Part shown: piece after piece, positions 43,795 through 54,779 of the stretch
Numbering within the stretch: position 1 is the first letter of the stretch
Layout of the letters: each line of letters starts with the position of its first letter
Source: Pseudomonas marginalis
GTDB taxonomy: Bacteria; Pseudomonadota; Gammaproteobacteria; Pseudomonadales; Pseudomonadaceae
Length of the DNA: 64,000 nt
Reading direction: 5' to 3'
Assembly: GCF_008692035.1 (NCBI RefSeq)
Contig: NZ_VTFG01000001.1
Location: 3,535,501 to 3,599,500 of the forward strand
Position numbers and translations under genes: made by a program
The notes under the pieces: generated by a model
The model's input: the letters and a program-made list of their open reading frames with translations, nothing else
The model's database searches: none
Told to the model about the DNA's origin: nothing

Positions 43795-44652
43795 TCAGAG
43801 CACCACAGTCCTATTGGCATTCAAGAACACACGCCGCTCAATGTGATACCCCACCGCCCGGGCCAATGTCAGCCCTTCGATGTCCCGCCCCTTGGCAATC
43901 AGATCCTCGGGATAGTGACTGTGATCCACCACCTCCACGCCCTGGGCGATGATCGGGCCTTCGTCCAGGTCGTTGTTGATGTAATGCGCCGTGGCCCCCA
44001 CCAGCTTCACCCCCTTGTTGTAGGCCTGGTGATACGGCTTGGCGCCCTTGAACCCCGGCAGCAACGAGTGGTGGATATTGATGGCCTTGCCGTCCAGCTT
44101 GCGGCACAGCTCCGGCGACAGCACTTGCATGTAGCGCGCAAGGATCACCAGTTCGGCGCCGGTCTCTTCCACCACTTGCCACACCTGACGCTCCTGGGAC
44201 GGTTTGTCGTTAGGGTCGAGGGGGAAATGGTAGTAGGGAATTTGATGCCAGTCGGCCAAAGGTTTGAGATCGGGATGGTTGGACACCACCGCGACCACGT
44301 CCATCGACAGTTGCCCGATACGCTGGCGGTACAGCAGGTCGTTGAGGCAGTGATCGGCCTTGGAGACCATGATCACCACTTTTGGCCGGTAGTTCGGCGC
44401 CGTCAGCTCGAAGATCATGCCAAAGGCTTCACCCCGCGAGGCCAGGCCATCGCGGAACGCCTGCTCATTGAAGCCATCCGGCTGACGGAATTCCACGCGA
44501 ATAAAAAACCGGCCCGAGAGGCGGTCATCGAACGAATGGTGCTCGGTGACGTAGCAGCCCTGCTCGAACAGATAGCGGGTAACCGCGTCCACCGTGCCGA
44601 GCACGCTGGGGCAGTCGGCGGTCAAAATCCATGTATCGGGTGCGCGGCTCAT
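43795..44652 (-). CDS. purU: Formyltetrahydrofolate deformylase
   Basis: A 285-residue enzyme with an N-terminal ACT domain (about 8-85, ILTADCPSVLGTVDAVTRYL) and a formyltransferase-like hydrolase domain. Catalytic Asn and His are in AINIHHSLLPGFKGAKPYHQ, with the Asp in NNDLDEGPIIAQGV. PurU hydrolyses 10-formyl-THF to formate and THF, regenerating THF for one-carbon flux from sarcosine oxidation. It follows soxG by only 10 bases. Confidence 0.95.
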   Translation of the reverse strand: MSRAPDTWILTADCPSVLGTVDAVTRYLFEQGCYVTEHHSFDDRLSGRFFIRVEFRQPDGFNEQAFRDGLASRGEAFGMIFELTAPNYRPKVVIMVSKADHCLNDLLYRQRIGQLSMDVVAVVSNHPDLKPLADWHQIPYYHFPLDPNDKPSQERQVWQVVEETGAELVILARYMQVLSPELCRKLDGKAINIHHSLLPGFKGAKPYHQAYNKGVKLVGATAHYINNDLDEGPIIAQGVEVVDHSHYPEDLIAKGRDIEGLTLARAVGYHIERRVFLNANRTVVL

Positions 44653-44662
44653 GGGTCATTCC

Positions 44663-45295
44663 TCAGGCTTGAACGCTCAGGCCAAATTCGGCCGAGGCGT
44701 CCTGCAACCACAACCACCAGTAATCCGAGAAGCTGCGGCGAATCACCAGCTCCCAGGTGTCTTCAGCGGTATGGCGAATCACCAGCTGCGACTTGGCGAA
44801 CACTGTGCCCACCGCCTTGCCCACCGGGAAGTTGTTGGGGTGCACGTCGTAGCTGGTGGACTTCATCAGCACATCGCGCACATTCGGGCCGCTGAGTTCG
44901 AGGATCTGCTGGCCGCCGCTGACGTTGACGACCTGGATATGCAGGTCACCCAGGGCGGCGCGAAGGTTTTGTTCGGCGGCGAATTCCTCACCGCCTGGCA
45001 CGATCAGCAACCACTCATCCGGGCCGAGCCATTGCAGGCTGGTTTCGCCTTTGACGATGACCTGAAGGGCGCCGGGCAGTTCGATGCCCAGGGCCTTGTG
45101 CACGCCAGCCGCGAAAGCGGCGTCATGGCCGTCGCCACGGATCGTGAGATGACCAAGCAATTTCTTTTCGCGCACGGTCACGCCGGCGTTCTTGCGGCCC
45201 TTGCCGACCAGGCTGGCGAGGTCGGCATGGTGCAGCGACGATTCGGCCTTGGCACCGGAGGTGGGGCGTTGCTGGTAAACATTGGCTGCTGTCAT
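44663..45295 (-). CDS. soxG: Sarcosine oxidase gamma subunit
   Basis: A 210-residue protein of the SoxG family (MTAANVYQQRPTSGAKAESS; LLGHLTIRGDGHDAAFAAGV; LGPDEWLLIVPGGEE; SYDVHPNNFPVGKAVGTVFA). It resembles a fragment of the GcvT fold and is one of four subunits of heterotetrameric sarcosine oxidase. It is separated from soxA by 123 bases that contain a REPIN, unlike the tight spacing of the other sox genes. Confidence 0.93.
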   Translation of the reverse strand: MTAANVYQQRPTSGAKAESSLHHADLASLVGKGRKNAGVTVREKKLLGHLTIRGDGHDAAFAAGVHKALGIELPGALQVIVKGETSLQWLGPDEWLLIVPGGEEFAAEQNLRAALGDLHIQVVNVSGGQQILELSGPNVRDVLMKSTSYDVHPNNFPVGKAVGTVFAKSQLVIRHTAEDTWELVIRRSFSDYWWLWLQDASAEFGLSVQA

Positions 45296-45336
45296 AAAGC
45301 ACCTGTCTTGAATTCTGTGGTGACTGTTCTGGCCTC

Positions 45337-45401
45337 ATCGGGGGCAAGCCCCCTCCCACATTTGGAATGCATTCCCCTGTGGGAGGGGGCTTGCCCCCGA
45401 T
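45337..45401. repeat. REPIN inside the sox operon
   Basis: ATCGGGGGCAAGCCCCCTCC and its near-perfect inverted partner are separated by about 20 bases, between soxA and soxG, two subunits of one enzyme. The hairpin may change the ratio of upstream to downstream message. Confidence 0.9.
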
Positions 45402-45418
45402 GCAGGCGACTGGGTCTA

Positions 45419-48400
45419 TCAGATGTTCTGCCGATCACCCTTAGGGTCGAAGAACACCGAGGACACAATCTCCGCCTCGATCACGCTGCCATCCGCCTGG
45501 GGCGAGAACACCCGCTCACCGATGCGCTTCAAGCCGCCCTTGACCACGCCCATGGCAAACGAATAACCCAGGGAGTTATGCGCGTAGCTGGAGGTGACGT
45601 GACCGACCATCTTCATCGGAATGGTCTGCTTCGGATCGAACACCAGTTGCGCGCCTTCCGGCAGCCACACGTTCGGGTCGATCGGCTTCAAGCCCACCAG
45701 TTGCTTGCGCTCTTCACGCACACAGTCTTCCCGGTTCATGCCGCGCCAGCCGATCCACGAGAACGGCTTGGTGCGACCGACACACCAGCCCATGTTCAAG
45801 TCGTCCGGGGTCATCGAGCCGTCAGTGTCCTGGCCGACGATGATGAAGCCCTTCTCGGCCCGCAGTACGTGCATGGTTTCGGTGCCGTACGGGGTCAGGT
45901 TGTACTTCTTGCCGGCCGCGACGATCTGCTCCAGCACGCCCATGGCGTAGTCGGCCTGCACGTTGACTTCGTACGACAGCTCACCGGTAAACGAGATACG
46001 GAACACCCGCGCCGGTACGCCACCCACCAAACCTTCTTTCCAGGTCATGAACGGGAAGCCGTCCTTGTCCAGGTCGATGTCGGTGACTTCCGCCAGCAGC
46101 TTGCGGCTGTTGGGGCCGGACAGGGTCATGGTCGCCCAATGGTCGGTGACCGAGGTGAAGTACACCTTGAGGTCCGGCCATTCGGTCTGTTGGTAGATTT
46201 CCAGCCACTGCAGCACACGGGCGGCGCCGCCGGTGGTAGTGGTCATCAGGAAGTGGTTGTCGGCGAGACAGGCGGTGACGCCATCGTCGAAGACCATGCC
46301 GTCTTCCTTGCACATCAGGCCGTAGCGCGCCTTGCCCACGTCGAGCTTGGTCCAGGCGTTGGTGTAGATGCGGTTGAGGAACTCACGGGCATCCGGGCCC
46401 TGGATATCGATCTTGCCGAGGGTGGACGCATCCAGCAGGCCGACGCTGTCGCGCACGGCCAGGCATTCGCGTTTCACCGCGGCGTGCAGGTCTTCACCGT
46501 TGCGCGGGAAGTACCATGGACGTTTCCATTGGCCGACGTCTTCGAACTCGGCGCCGTTTTTCACGTGCCAGGCTTGCAGGGCGGTGTAGCGCACCGGCTC
46601 GAAGATGTGCCCACAGTGCCGGCCCGCCACCGCGCCGAAGGTCACCGGCGTGTAGTTGGGGCGGAACATGGTGGTGCCCATCTGCGGAATGGTCACGTTC
46701 AGCGAGCGCGCGGCAATCGCCAGGCCGTTGACGTTACCGAGCTTGCCCTGGTCGGTGCCGAAGCCCAGCGCGGTGTAGCGCTTGACGTGTTCCACCGACT
46801 CGAAACCTTCGCGGGTGGCCAGTTCGATGGCGGCGGCGGTAACGTCGTTTTGCAGGTCGACAAATTGCTTCGGCGCCCGTGCGGTCGCTTTCTCGTGAGG
46901 CACCTGGAACAGCGCCAGGGTCGGCTCTTCCAGACGGCTCAAGGCTTTTGGCAGCGTACCTTCCACCGGGGCAAAACCGGCGTCGCTGGCGGCGCGCACG
47001 CCGCCTTCAAAACCATCGGCCAGGGAATCGCCAAGGCCGTAGACACCGTTGATACCACCGACGCACACGCGTTTCTGCGGGGCTTCACCCGGTACAAAGC
47101 CGAGGATGTCTTCGCGCCAGGTCGGCTTGCCGCCCAGGTGCGAGGCCAGGTGAACCACCGGGCTGTAGCCGCCGGAGCTGGCCACCAGGTCGCAGTCCAG
47201 CCATTCGCCGGGGCTGGTGACTTTATGCGCCTTGACGTCGATCGCGGCGATACGCGCAGCGGTCACGCGCTTGGTGCCACGGGCCTCGATCACGGCGCTG
47301 CCGGTGAGGATCCGAATACCTTTGGCGCGGGCTTCTTCAACCAGTGCACCGCGTGGGTTGTGGCGCACATCGGCCACTGCCACCACTTGCAGGCCCGCGT
47401 CCAGCCAGTCCAATGCAACGCGGTAGGCGTGGTCGTTGTTGGTCGACAGCACCAGTTTCTTGCCCGGTGCCACGCCGTAGCGGCGCACGTAAGTGGAGAC
47501 CGCACCGGCCAGCATGTTGCCCGGCACGTCGTTGTTGCCGTACACCAGCGGACGCTCGCACGCACCGGTGGCCAGCACCACACGCTTGGCACGTACACGA
47601 TGAATACGCTGACGCACCACGCCAATCGGCGCACGGTCACCGAGGTGATCGGTGAGGCGCTCGTGGATGGTCAGGAAGTTATGGTCGTGGTAGCCGTTGA
47701 CGGTAGCGCGGGGCAGCAGCACCACGTCCGGCAGGGCTTTCAACTCGGCAATGACACTGGCAACCCACTCGGTGGCCGGCTTGCCGTCGAGGCTTTCGCG
47801 GGAGTCGAGCAGCGAACCACCGAACTCTTCCTGCTCATCGGCGATGATCACGCGCGCGCCGCTGCGGGCGGCGGCCAATGCGGCAGCCAGGCCGGCAGGG
47901 CCGGCGCCGACCACCAGCACGTCGCAATGACGGTTGAAGTTGTCGTAGGTGTCCGGATCGTTCTCGGTCGGCGAGCGACCCAGGCCGGCGGCCTTGCGGA
48001 TGTACTTCTCGTAGGTCATCCAGAACGATTGCGGGTACATGAAGGTTTTGTAGTAGAACCCCGGCGGCATCAGCTTGCCGCCGACCTTGCCGAGGATGCC
48101 CATCATGTCGTTGTTGACGCTCGGCCAGCCGTTGGTGCTGGTGGCGACCAGGCCCTGGTACAGCGCCTGTTGCGTGGCGCGCACGTTAGGAATTTGCGTG
48201 GCTTCGGTAGCGCCGATCTGCAGCACGGCGTTCGGCTCTTCGGCACCGGCGGCAAAGATGCCCCGTGGGCGCGAGTACTTGAAGCTGCGGCCGATAATGT
48301 CGACGCCGTTGGCCAGCAAAGCAGCGGCCAGGGTGTCGCCCTCGAAGCCTTTGTAGCTCTGGCCGTTGAAGCTGAAGGTCAGGACTTTGTTACGGTCGAT

Positions 48401-48436
48401 CCGGCCACCGTTGGACAGGCGATTGATCTGGCTCAT
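45419..48436 (-). CDS. soxA: Sarcosine oxidase alpha subunit
   Basis: A 1005-residue subunit. An N-terminal 2Fe-2S-ferredoxin-like segment (KVLTFSFNGQSYKGFEGDTL) is followed by a large NAD-binding pyridine nucleotide-disulfide oxidoreductase fold (about 170-500; VLVVGAGPAGLAAALAAARS). A C-terminal GcvT-like aminomethyltransferase domain (about 610-1000; DASTLGKIDIQGPDAREFLN) carries the THF site. With SoxB, SoxD and SoxG it oxidises sarcosine to glycine, forming 5,10-methylene-THF (or formaldehyde) and hydrogen peroxide. Its start overlaps the soxD stop by four bases. Confidence 0.95.
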   Translation of the reverse strand: MSQINRLSNGGRIDRNKVLTFSFNGQSYKGFEGDTLAAALLANGVDIIGRSFKYSRPRGIFAAGAEEPNAVLQIGATEATQIPNVRATQQALYQGLVATSTNGWPSVNNDMMGILGKVGGKLMPPGFYYKTFMYPQSFWMTYEKYIRKAAGLGRSPTENDPDTYDNFNRHCDVLVVGAGPAGLAAALAAARSGARVIIADEQEEFGGSLLDSRESLDGKPATEWVASVIAELKALPDVVLLPRATVNGYHDHNFLTIHERLTDHLGDRAPIGVVRQRIHRVRAKRVVLATGACERPLVYGNNDVPGNMLAGAVSTYVRRYGVAPGKKLVLSTNNDHAYRVALDWLDAGLQVVAVADVRHNPRGALVEEARAKGIRILTGSAVIEARGTKRVTAARIAAIDVKAHKVTSPGEWLDCDLVASSGGYSPVVHLASHLGGKPTWREDILGFVPGEAPQKRVCVGGINGVYGLGDSLADGFEGGVRAASDAGFAPVEGTLPKALSRLEEPTLALFQVPHEKATARAPKQFVDLQNDVTAAAIELATREGFESVEHVKRYTALGFGTDQGKLGNVNGLAIAARSLNVTIPQMGTTMFRPNYTPVTFGAVAGRHCGHIFEPVRYTALQAWHVKNGAEFEDVGQWKRPWYFPRNGEDLHAAVKRECLAVRDSVGLLDASTLGKIDIQGPDAREFLNRIYTNAWTKLDVGKARYGLMCKEDGMVFDDGVTACLADNHFLMTTTTGGAARVLQWLEIYQQTEWPDLKVYFTSVTDHWATMTLSGPNSRKLLAEVTDIDLDKDGFPFMTWKEGLVGGVPARVFRISFTGELSYEVNVQADYAMGVLEQIVAAGKKYNLTPYGTETMHVLRAEKGFIIVGQDTDGSMTPDDLNMGWCVGRTKPFSWIGWRGMNREDCVREERKQLVGLKPIDPNVWLPEGAQLVFDPKQTIPMKMVGHVTSSYAHNSLGYSFAMGVVKGGLKRIGERVFSPQADGSVIEAEIVSSVFFDPKGDRQNI

Positions 48437-48735
48437 ACCTTCTCTCCAGAGGCCTTGGCGGTGAACTGAGGCTTCTCACCGATCTTGTAAGTTTCAAGAA
48501 TTTCGTAGGTCACGGTGTCGCGGGTCGCGTTGAAATACTGGCGGCAACCGGCGGCGTGAATCCACAGTTCGTGGTGCAGGCCGCGCGGGTTATCGCGGAA
48601 GAACATATAGTCGCCCCACTGCTCGTCGGTGCAGGCATTCGGGTCCAGCGGGCGCGGGATGTGCGCTTGGCCGGACGCGTGGAATTCCTCTTCGGAGCGC
48701 AGTTCGCCACAGTGAGGACAGAAGATATGCAACAT
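48433..48735 (-). CDS. soxD: Sarcosine oxidase delta subunit
   Basis: A 100-residue zinc-binding subunit, MLHIFCPHCGELRSEEEFHA, with the CPHC zinc ligands and the family block DPNACTDEQWGDYMFFRDNP. Length and motifs are those of SoxD. It sits between soxB (15 bases upstream) and soxA (four-base overlap), the canonical order soxBDAG. Confidence 0.95.
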   Translation of the reverse strand: MLHIFCPHCGELRSEEEFHASGQAHIPRPLDPNACTDEQWGDYMFFRDNPRGLHHELWIHAAGCRQYFNATRDTVTYEILETYKIGEKPQFTAKASGEKV

Positions 48736-48750
48736 AGGGAATTTCTCCTG

Positions 48751-50001
48751 TTAGTGGGCGACGGCCGCAGCGCCGTGTTCATCGATCAACGCACCGTTGT
48801 GGAAACGGTCGATGGAGAAAGGTGCGGCCAATGGGTGCATTTCACCCTTGGCGAGGCTGGCGGCAAATACGTTGCCTGAGCCCGGCGTGGCCTTGAAGCC
48901 ACCGGTGCCCCAGCCGCAGTTGAAGAACATGTTCGGTACCGGGGTCTTGGAGATGATCGGGCACGCATCCGGCGTGGTGTCGACGATGCCGCCCCACTGA
49001 CGGTTCATGCGCACCCGCGACAGCACCGGGAACATCTCGACGATGGCCTGGATGGTGTGTTCGATCACCGGGTACGAGCCGCGCTGGCCGTAGCCGTTGT
49101 AGCCGTCGATACCGGCGCCGATCACCAGGTCGCCCTTGTCGGACTGGCTGATGTAACCGTGCACGGCGTTGGACATGATCACGCTGTCGATAATCGGCTT
49201 GATCGGCTCCGACACCAACGCTTGCAGCGGGTGGGATTCGATCGGCAGGCGGAAGCCCGCCAGCGAGGCCATGTGCCCGGAGTTACCGGCGGTCACCACA
49301 CCGACGCGCTTGGCGCCGATAAAACCCTTGTTGGTTTCCACACCGATGCACACGCCGTTTTCCTTGCGGAAGCCGATCACTTCGGTCTGCTGGATCAGGT
49401 CCACGCCGAGTGCGTCGGCGGCGCGGGCAAAGCCCCAGGCCACGGCATCGTGACGGGCCACGCCGCCGCGCCGTTGCACGGTGGCACCGAGTACCGGGTA
49501 ACGGGTGTTTTTCGAGCAATCCAGGTACGGAATCTCGTCGGCTACTTGCTTGGCATTCAGCAGCTCGCCATCCACGCCATTCAGGCGGTTGGCGCTGACG
49601 CGACGCTCGGAATCACGGATGTCCTGCAGGGTGTGGCACAGGTTGTAGACGCCACGCTGGGAGAACATCACGTTGTAGTTCAGGTCCTGGGACAGGCCTT
49701 CCCACAATTTCATCGCGTGTTCGTACAGGTGCGCCGACTCGTCCCACAGGTAGTTGGAACGCACGATGGTGGTGTTGCGCGCGGTGTTACCGCCGCCCAG
49801 CCAGCCTTTCTCGACCACGGCCACGTTGGTGATGCCGTGCTCTTTCGCCAGGTAGTAGGCGGTCGCCAGACCATGCCCGCCGCCGCCGACGATGACCACG
49901 TCGTAGACCTTCTTGGGGGTCGGCGTGCGCCACATCTTCTGCCAGTTTTCGTGGTGGCTGAGGGAGTGCTTGAAGAGGCCGAAGCCCGAGTAGCGTTGCA
50001 T
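48751..50001 (-). CDS. soxB: Sarcosine oxidase beta subunit
   Basis: A 416-residue flavoprotein beginning [20 protein letters not shown]. The FAD Rossmann motif is [20 protein letters not shown]. SoxB carries the covalent flavin and the sarcosine dehydrogenation site. The start at 50001 gives the standard SoxB N-terminus; a longer in-frame extension into the glyA gap was rejected. glyA ends 22 bases upstream, so glyA-soxBDAG are probably one transcript. Confidence 0.95.
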   Translation of the reverse strand: MQRYSGFGLFKHSLSHHENWQKMWRTPTPKKVYDVVIVGGGGHGLATAYYLAKEHGITNVAVVEKGWLGGGNTARNTTIVRSNYLWDESAHLYEHAMKLWEGLSQDLNYNVMFSQRGVYNLCHTLQDIRDSERRVSANRLNGVDGELLNAKQVADEIPYLDCSKNTRYPVLGATVQRRGGVARHDAVAWGFARAADALGVDLIQQTEVIGFRKENGVCIGVETNKGFIGAKRVGVVTAGNSGHMASLAGFRLPIESHPLQALVSEPIKPIIDSVIMSNAVHGYISQSDKGDLVIGAGIDGYNGYGQRGSYPVIEHTIQAIVEMFPVLSRVRMNRQWGGIVDTTPDACPIISKTPVPNMFFNCGWGTGGFKATPGSGNVFAASLAKGEMHPLAAPFSIDRFHNGALIDEHGAAAVAH

Positions 50002-50023
50002 AGTCATTACTCCAAAACCGCGC

Positions 50024-51277
<1,254 letters not shown>

Positions 51278-51418
51278 CGCGTCTCTCCCAGCCTTTCGTA
51301 TTGTTGAGGCCCGTGCAGGGCCCTTTGATGCGATGGTAGGGCTGGCGCAGACAGGTCAAATGCCTGCGCACGCCACGCAAAGGTGCGTTTACGACATTGC
51401 CGGAACAACACGAAACAA

Positions 51419-51440
51419 ATGTGGGAGGGGGCTTGCTCCG
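51419..51440. repeat. Single REP element
   Basis: TGTGGGAGGGGGCTTGCTCC, one unpaired REP unit between the traX-like gene and glyA. Confidence 0.75.
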
Positions 51441-51452
51441 GACAGCGGTGTG

Positions 51453-52181
51453 TCAGGCGATGATGTGGCGCAGGAGCAGGAGCAGGAGGAAGTGCAGCGG
51501 ATAAAGGGCGTAGGCCCAGCGGCGCATTGCTGGCGGCGAGGTGCTGTGGGCATGTCGCAATAAGACCAGGCCCGCCAATGGCGCGATCAGACACGCGACC
51601 AATCCCAGGTGCGCCACCGGCGTGGCGCTATTGAGCAGGATCTGCCATTGGTTGGCGGCCACGCAGACCGATCCTGGCAACACACTGAAGTACCAAGGCC
51701 GGCGAAACACCAGCAACATCGCCAGTGGCAGCAACACACCAAAGAAACCGAACATTAAGTGCGACGAAAATACCGCCGCTATCGTGACGGCGATCAACGC
51801 CAATCCTCGATCAACAAACGCCTTCTGCTGCCATCCTCGGGCAACCAGCAGCCCCAGCGCCAAGGTGGGCAGCACGTTCAACGTATCGGCATCCTCGATA
51901 AACAGCCGATACGGCACTTCGCTGATCACGCTGAACAGCAACAGCCAGCCCAGGTAGCGCCATTGCCCGGTCACCGGCGCATTTCGGGCCCGGTGCAGGT
52001 TCGCCGCAATCGCCAGGCAAAACCACGGGAACGCCAGGCGCCCCGGCACATACAGGCCATCGAGGCTCAAACCGACATAACGCAGGTGGTCGAGCACCAT
52101 GCTCAGCAGCGCCAGCCACTTGAGCAAATCCAAAGCGCCATCACGGACGCGTCCGACAGGCATCGTTTCAGAACCGTGCAT
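51453..52181 (-). CDS. TraX-family membrane protein
   Basis: A 242-residue membrane protein with about seven helices, of the TraX family (ALDLLKWLALLSMVLDHLRY near the N-terminus, then VPGRLAFPWFCLAIAANL). TraX of the F plasmid acetylates pilin, but chromosomal copies are thought to be general acyltransferase-3-like membrane enzymes of unknown substrate. The start MHGSETMPVGRV at 52181 has GGGGA five bases before; an in-frame ATG at 52202 has none. It is divergent from the threonine aldolase gene. Confidence 0.8.
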   Translation of the reverse strand: MHGSETMPVGRVRDGALDLLKWLALLSMVLDHLRYVGLSLDGLYVPGRLAFPWFCLAIAANLHRARNAPVTGQWRYLGWLLLFSVISEVPYRLFIEDADTLNVLPTLALGLLVARGWQQKAFVDRGLALIAVTIAAVFSSHLMFGFFGVLLPLAMLLVFRRPWYFSVLPGSVCVAANQWQILLNSATPVAHLGLVACLIAPLAGLVLLRHAHSTSPPAMRRWAYALYPLHFLLLLLLRHIIA

Positions 52182-52271
52182 AATTCCCCAGTGACTTTGC
52201 ATTTACAGTGCGTGCGCAGCGCCAACCTTCTTGGTTACAGTGCGCACCAACATCGACCACAGGAATGGGCC

Positions 52272-53312
52272 ATGACCGACAAGAGCCAACAATTCGCCAG
52301 TGACAACTATTCGGGCATTTGCCCCGAAGCCTGGGCCGCCATGGAACAAGCCAACCAGGGTCATCAACGTGCCTACGGTGATGATGAATGGACCCACCGC
52401 GCCGCCGACGGTTTCCGCAACCTGTTCGAAACCGACTGCGAAGTGTTCTTCGCCTTCAACGGAACGGCCGCCAACTCCCTGGCGCTGTCCTCCTTGTGCC
52501 AGAGCTACCATAGCGTGATTTGCTCGGAAACCGCCCACGTCGAAACCGACGAATGCGGCGCGCCGGAGTTTTTCTCCAACGGCTCCAAGCTGCTCACCGC
52601 CCGCACCGAAAACGGCAAGCTGACCCCGGAATCGATCCGCGAGATCGCCCTCAAGCGCCAGGACATCCACTACCCCAAACCCCGCGTAGTGACCCTGACC
52701 CAAGCCACCGAAGTCGGCAGCGTCTACACCCCGGAAGAAATCCGCGCCATCAGTGCGACCTGCAAGGAACTGGGGCTGAACCTGCACATGGACGGCGCAC
52801 GTTTTTCCAACGCCTGTGCGTTCCTCGGCTGCTCACCCGCCGACCTGACCTGGAAAGCCGGAGTGGACGTGTTGTGCTTTGGCGGCACCAAGAACGGCAT
52901 GGCCGTGGGTGAAGCCATCCTGTTCTTCAACCACAAGCTGGCCGAAGACTTCGACTACCGCTGCAAACAGGCCGGCCAACTGGCCTCGAAAATGCGTTTC
53001 CTCTCCGCCCCATGGGTGGGCTTACTGGAAAACGATGCCTGGCTCAAACATGCGCGCCACGCCAACCACTGCGCGCAATTGCTCAGTAGCCTGGTGGCGG
53101 ATATTCCCGGTGTGGAGCTGATGTTCCCGGTGCAGGCCAACGGCGTGTTCCTGCAACTGTCGGAACCGGCGATTGCCGCGCTGACGGCCAAGGGCTGGCG
53201 CTTCTATACCTTCATCGGCAAAGGCGGGGCGCGGTTCATGTGCGCGTGGGATACCGACGAAGAGCGAGTACGGGAATTGGCCGCGGACATCCGCGAAGTC
53301 ATGGGCGCCTGA
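52272..53312 (+). CDS. ltaE: Low-specificity L-threonine aldolase
   Basis: A 346-residue PLP-dependent aldolase starting MTDKSQQFASDNYSGICPEA. The lysine is in VLCFGGTKNGMAVGEAILFF, with HMDGARFSNACAFLG as the aspartate-containing cofactor block. It splits L-threonine or L-allo-threonine to glycine and acetaldehyde. The glycine produced feeds the same pool served by the neighbouring betaine/sarcosine genes and GlyA. GGAATGGG precedes the ATG. A REP hairpin follows. Confidence 0.9.
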   Translation: MTDKSQQFASDNYSGICPEAWAAMEQANQGHQRAYGDDEWTHRAADGFRNLFETDCEVFFAFNGTAANSLALSSLCQSYHSVICSETAHVETDECGAPEFFSNGSKLLTARTENGKLTPESIREIALKRQDIHYPKPRVVTLTQATEVGSVYTPEEIRAISATCKELGLNLHMDGARFSNACAFLGCSPADLTWKAGVDVLCFGGTKNGMAVGEAILFFNHKLAEDFDYRCKQAGQLASKMRFLSAPWVGLLENDAWLKHARHANHCAQLLSSLVADIPGVELMFPVQANGVFLQLSEPAIAALTAKGWRFYTFIGKGGARFMCAWDTDEERVRELAADIREVMGA

Positions 53313-53337
53313 CAATGACTCACTGATGTACATAAAA

Positions 53338-53372
53338 CAAATGTGGGAGGGAGCAAGCCCCTCCCACATTTG
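53338..53372. repeat. REP hairpin between convergent ltaE and gbcB
   Basis: AAATGTGGGAGGGAGCAAGC pairs with CCCCTCCCACATTT. It lies between two convergent stop codons and may terminate both transcripts. Confidence 0.8.
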
Positions 53373-53397
53373 GATTGTGTTGTGCCTGCTCGAGCAA

Positions 53398-54498
53398 TCA
53401 GAACTCGATGCGCACATCGCCCTTCGGTACGCTGCAGCACGACAGGATGTAGCCTTCGGCTTCGTCTTCCTCGGTAATCCCGCCGTTGTGGTCCATCTCG
53501 ACCTCACCGCCCAGCTTCATCACCTTGCACGTTCCGCAAATCCCCATGCCGCAGGCTTTCGGAATCAACAGCCCAAGCTTGGCCGCCGCTGCGTGGACGG
53601 TCTCGCCAGGTGCGACGCGAATGCTCTTGCCTGAGGCGATGAACTCCACCTGGTGCAGATCCGCCAGATCGATTTCCGGGGCATCCGCCGCTTGCTCGGC
53701 CTGCTCCACCGCGTCGGCGCGGGCTTCCGGCGGCGTGGCGCCGAAGGATTCCTCGTGGTAGCGCGCCATGTCGAAACCGGCGACTTCCAACAGGCGTTTC
53801 ACCGCATTCATGTAGGGCGTCGGGCCGCAGCAGAACACTTCGCGCTCAAGGAAGTCGGGCACCATCAGTTCGAGCATCTTGTGGTTCAGGTAACCGCGAT
53901 AACCCGCCCAGGGCTCACCCAGGCCGTGCTTCTCACAGATCAGGTGCAGGCTGAAGTTGTCGATCCGCGACGCCATATGCTCCAGCTCGCGGTGGTAGAT
54001 GATGTCCTTGGGCGAGCGGGCACTGTGGATAAACGTCATGTCGACGTTGGCGTTGGTGTCGTAGAACCAGCGGGCCATGGACATCACCGGCGTGATCCCC
54101 ACGCCGCCACTGAGGTACAGCACTTTCGGGCTGGGGAAGTCGATGGCATTGAACAGCCCGACCGGCCCGTGCACCGCCAATTCCTGGCCTTCATGCAGGG
54201 TGTCGTGCAGCCAGTTGGACACCTTGCCGCCCGGCACACGCTTGATGGTCACCGAGAAGCTGTAGGGCACCGACGGCGAACTGGAAATGGTGTACGAGCG
54301 CATGATCGGCTGGCCGTCGATTTCCAGCTCCAGGGTGACGAACTGCCCCGGCTTGAAAAAGAACAGGATCGGCTGGTCGGCCATAAAGCAGAAGGTGCGC
54401 ACATCCCAGGTTTCCTGGATGACTTTGACGCAACGGACGATGTGCCGACCATTGGCCCAGGTCTGGGTGGTTACCGGATTCAGGAAATTATTGGACAT
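53398..54498 (-). CDS. gbcB: Glycine betaine monooxygenase, reductase subunit
   Basis: A 366-residue ferredoxin-reductase-type electron donor. The FAD domain (about 15-120) has IMRSYTISSSPSVPYSF and the NAD domain (about 120-260) has YLSGGVGITPVMSMARWF. The C-terminal 2Fe-2S domain (about 285-366) has cysteines in CGMGICGTCKVMKLGGEV and a final Cys in YILSCCSVPKGD. It passes electrons from NADH to the GbcA Rieske oxygenase. The start at 54498 (MSNNFLNPVTTQTW) gives the family length; a longer frame extends into the shared promoter. It is divergent from gbcA. Confidence 0.93.
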   Translation of the reverse strand: MSNNFLNPVTTQTWANGRHIVRCVKVIQETWDVRTFCFMADQPILFFFKPGQFVTLELEIDGQPIMRSYTISSSPSVPYSFSVTIKRVPGGKVSNWLHDTLHEGQELAVHGPVGLFNAIDFPSPKVLYLSGGVGITPVMSMARWFYDTNANVDMTFIHSARSPKDIIYHRELEHMASRIDNFSLHLICEKHGLGEPWAGYRGYLNHKMLELMVPDFLEREVFCCGPTPYMNAVKRLLEVAGFDMARYHEESFGATPPEARADAVEQAEQAADAPEIDLADLHQVEFIASGKSIRVAPGETVHAAAAKLGLLIPKACGMGICGTCKVMKLGGEVEMDHNGGITEEDEAEGYILSCCSVPKGDVRIEF

Positions 54499-54779
54499 GT
54501 TGTTCTCCACCGCCGACGTCGGCCTTATGGTGGCGATTCTGCGTAACGCGGGAACCGCCCATTTACCTATCTGCGACATTCACATACTTATCGCGACCAG
54601 CCCCCATGCCACGGGGGTTGCGCGTCGGGAACAGAGTGGGCCATGTCGCTCATGGATAAGGTTCGGCGCATCAGCAGCCCCACACTCGCTCCCAACAACG
54701 ACGTTTTCTTTACGCCTTGCTGCAAACCTGATCAGCCACTATTCGTCGGCCACACAGAATGGCCTTGAGGACACACACG
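54499..54779. promoter_or_regulatory. gbcA/gbcB divergent promoter region
   Basis: A 281-bp gap drives both halves of the betaine oxygenase. It contains TGCGACATTCACATACTTAT (near 54571) and, facing it, TGTCGCTCATGGATAAGGTT (near 54645). These are possible GbdR-type sites, judged by position rather than a verified consensus. No ORF is evident. Confidence 0.45.

Noticed and set aside
44594..48469. 1291-codon plus-strand open frame over the sox genes
   Set aside because: It is antisense to soxG and soxA, which have full motifs and operon context. The frame is His/Gln/Arg/Val-rich, typical of a shadow.
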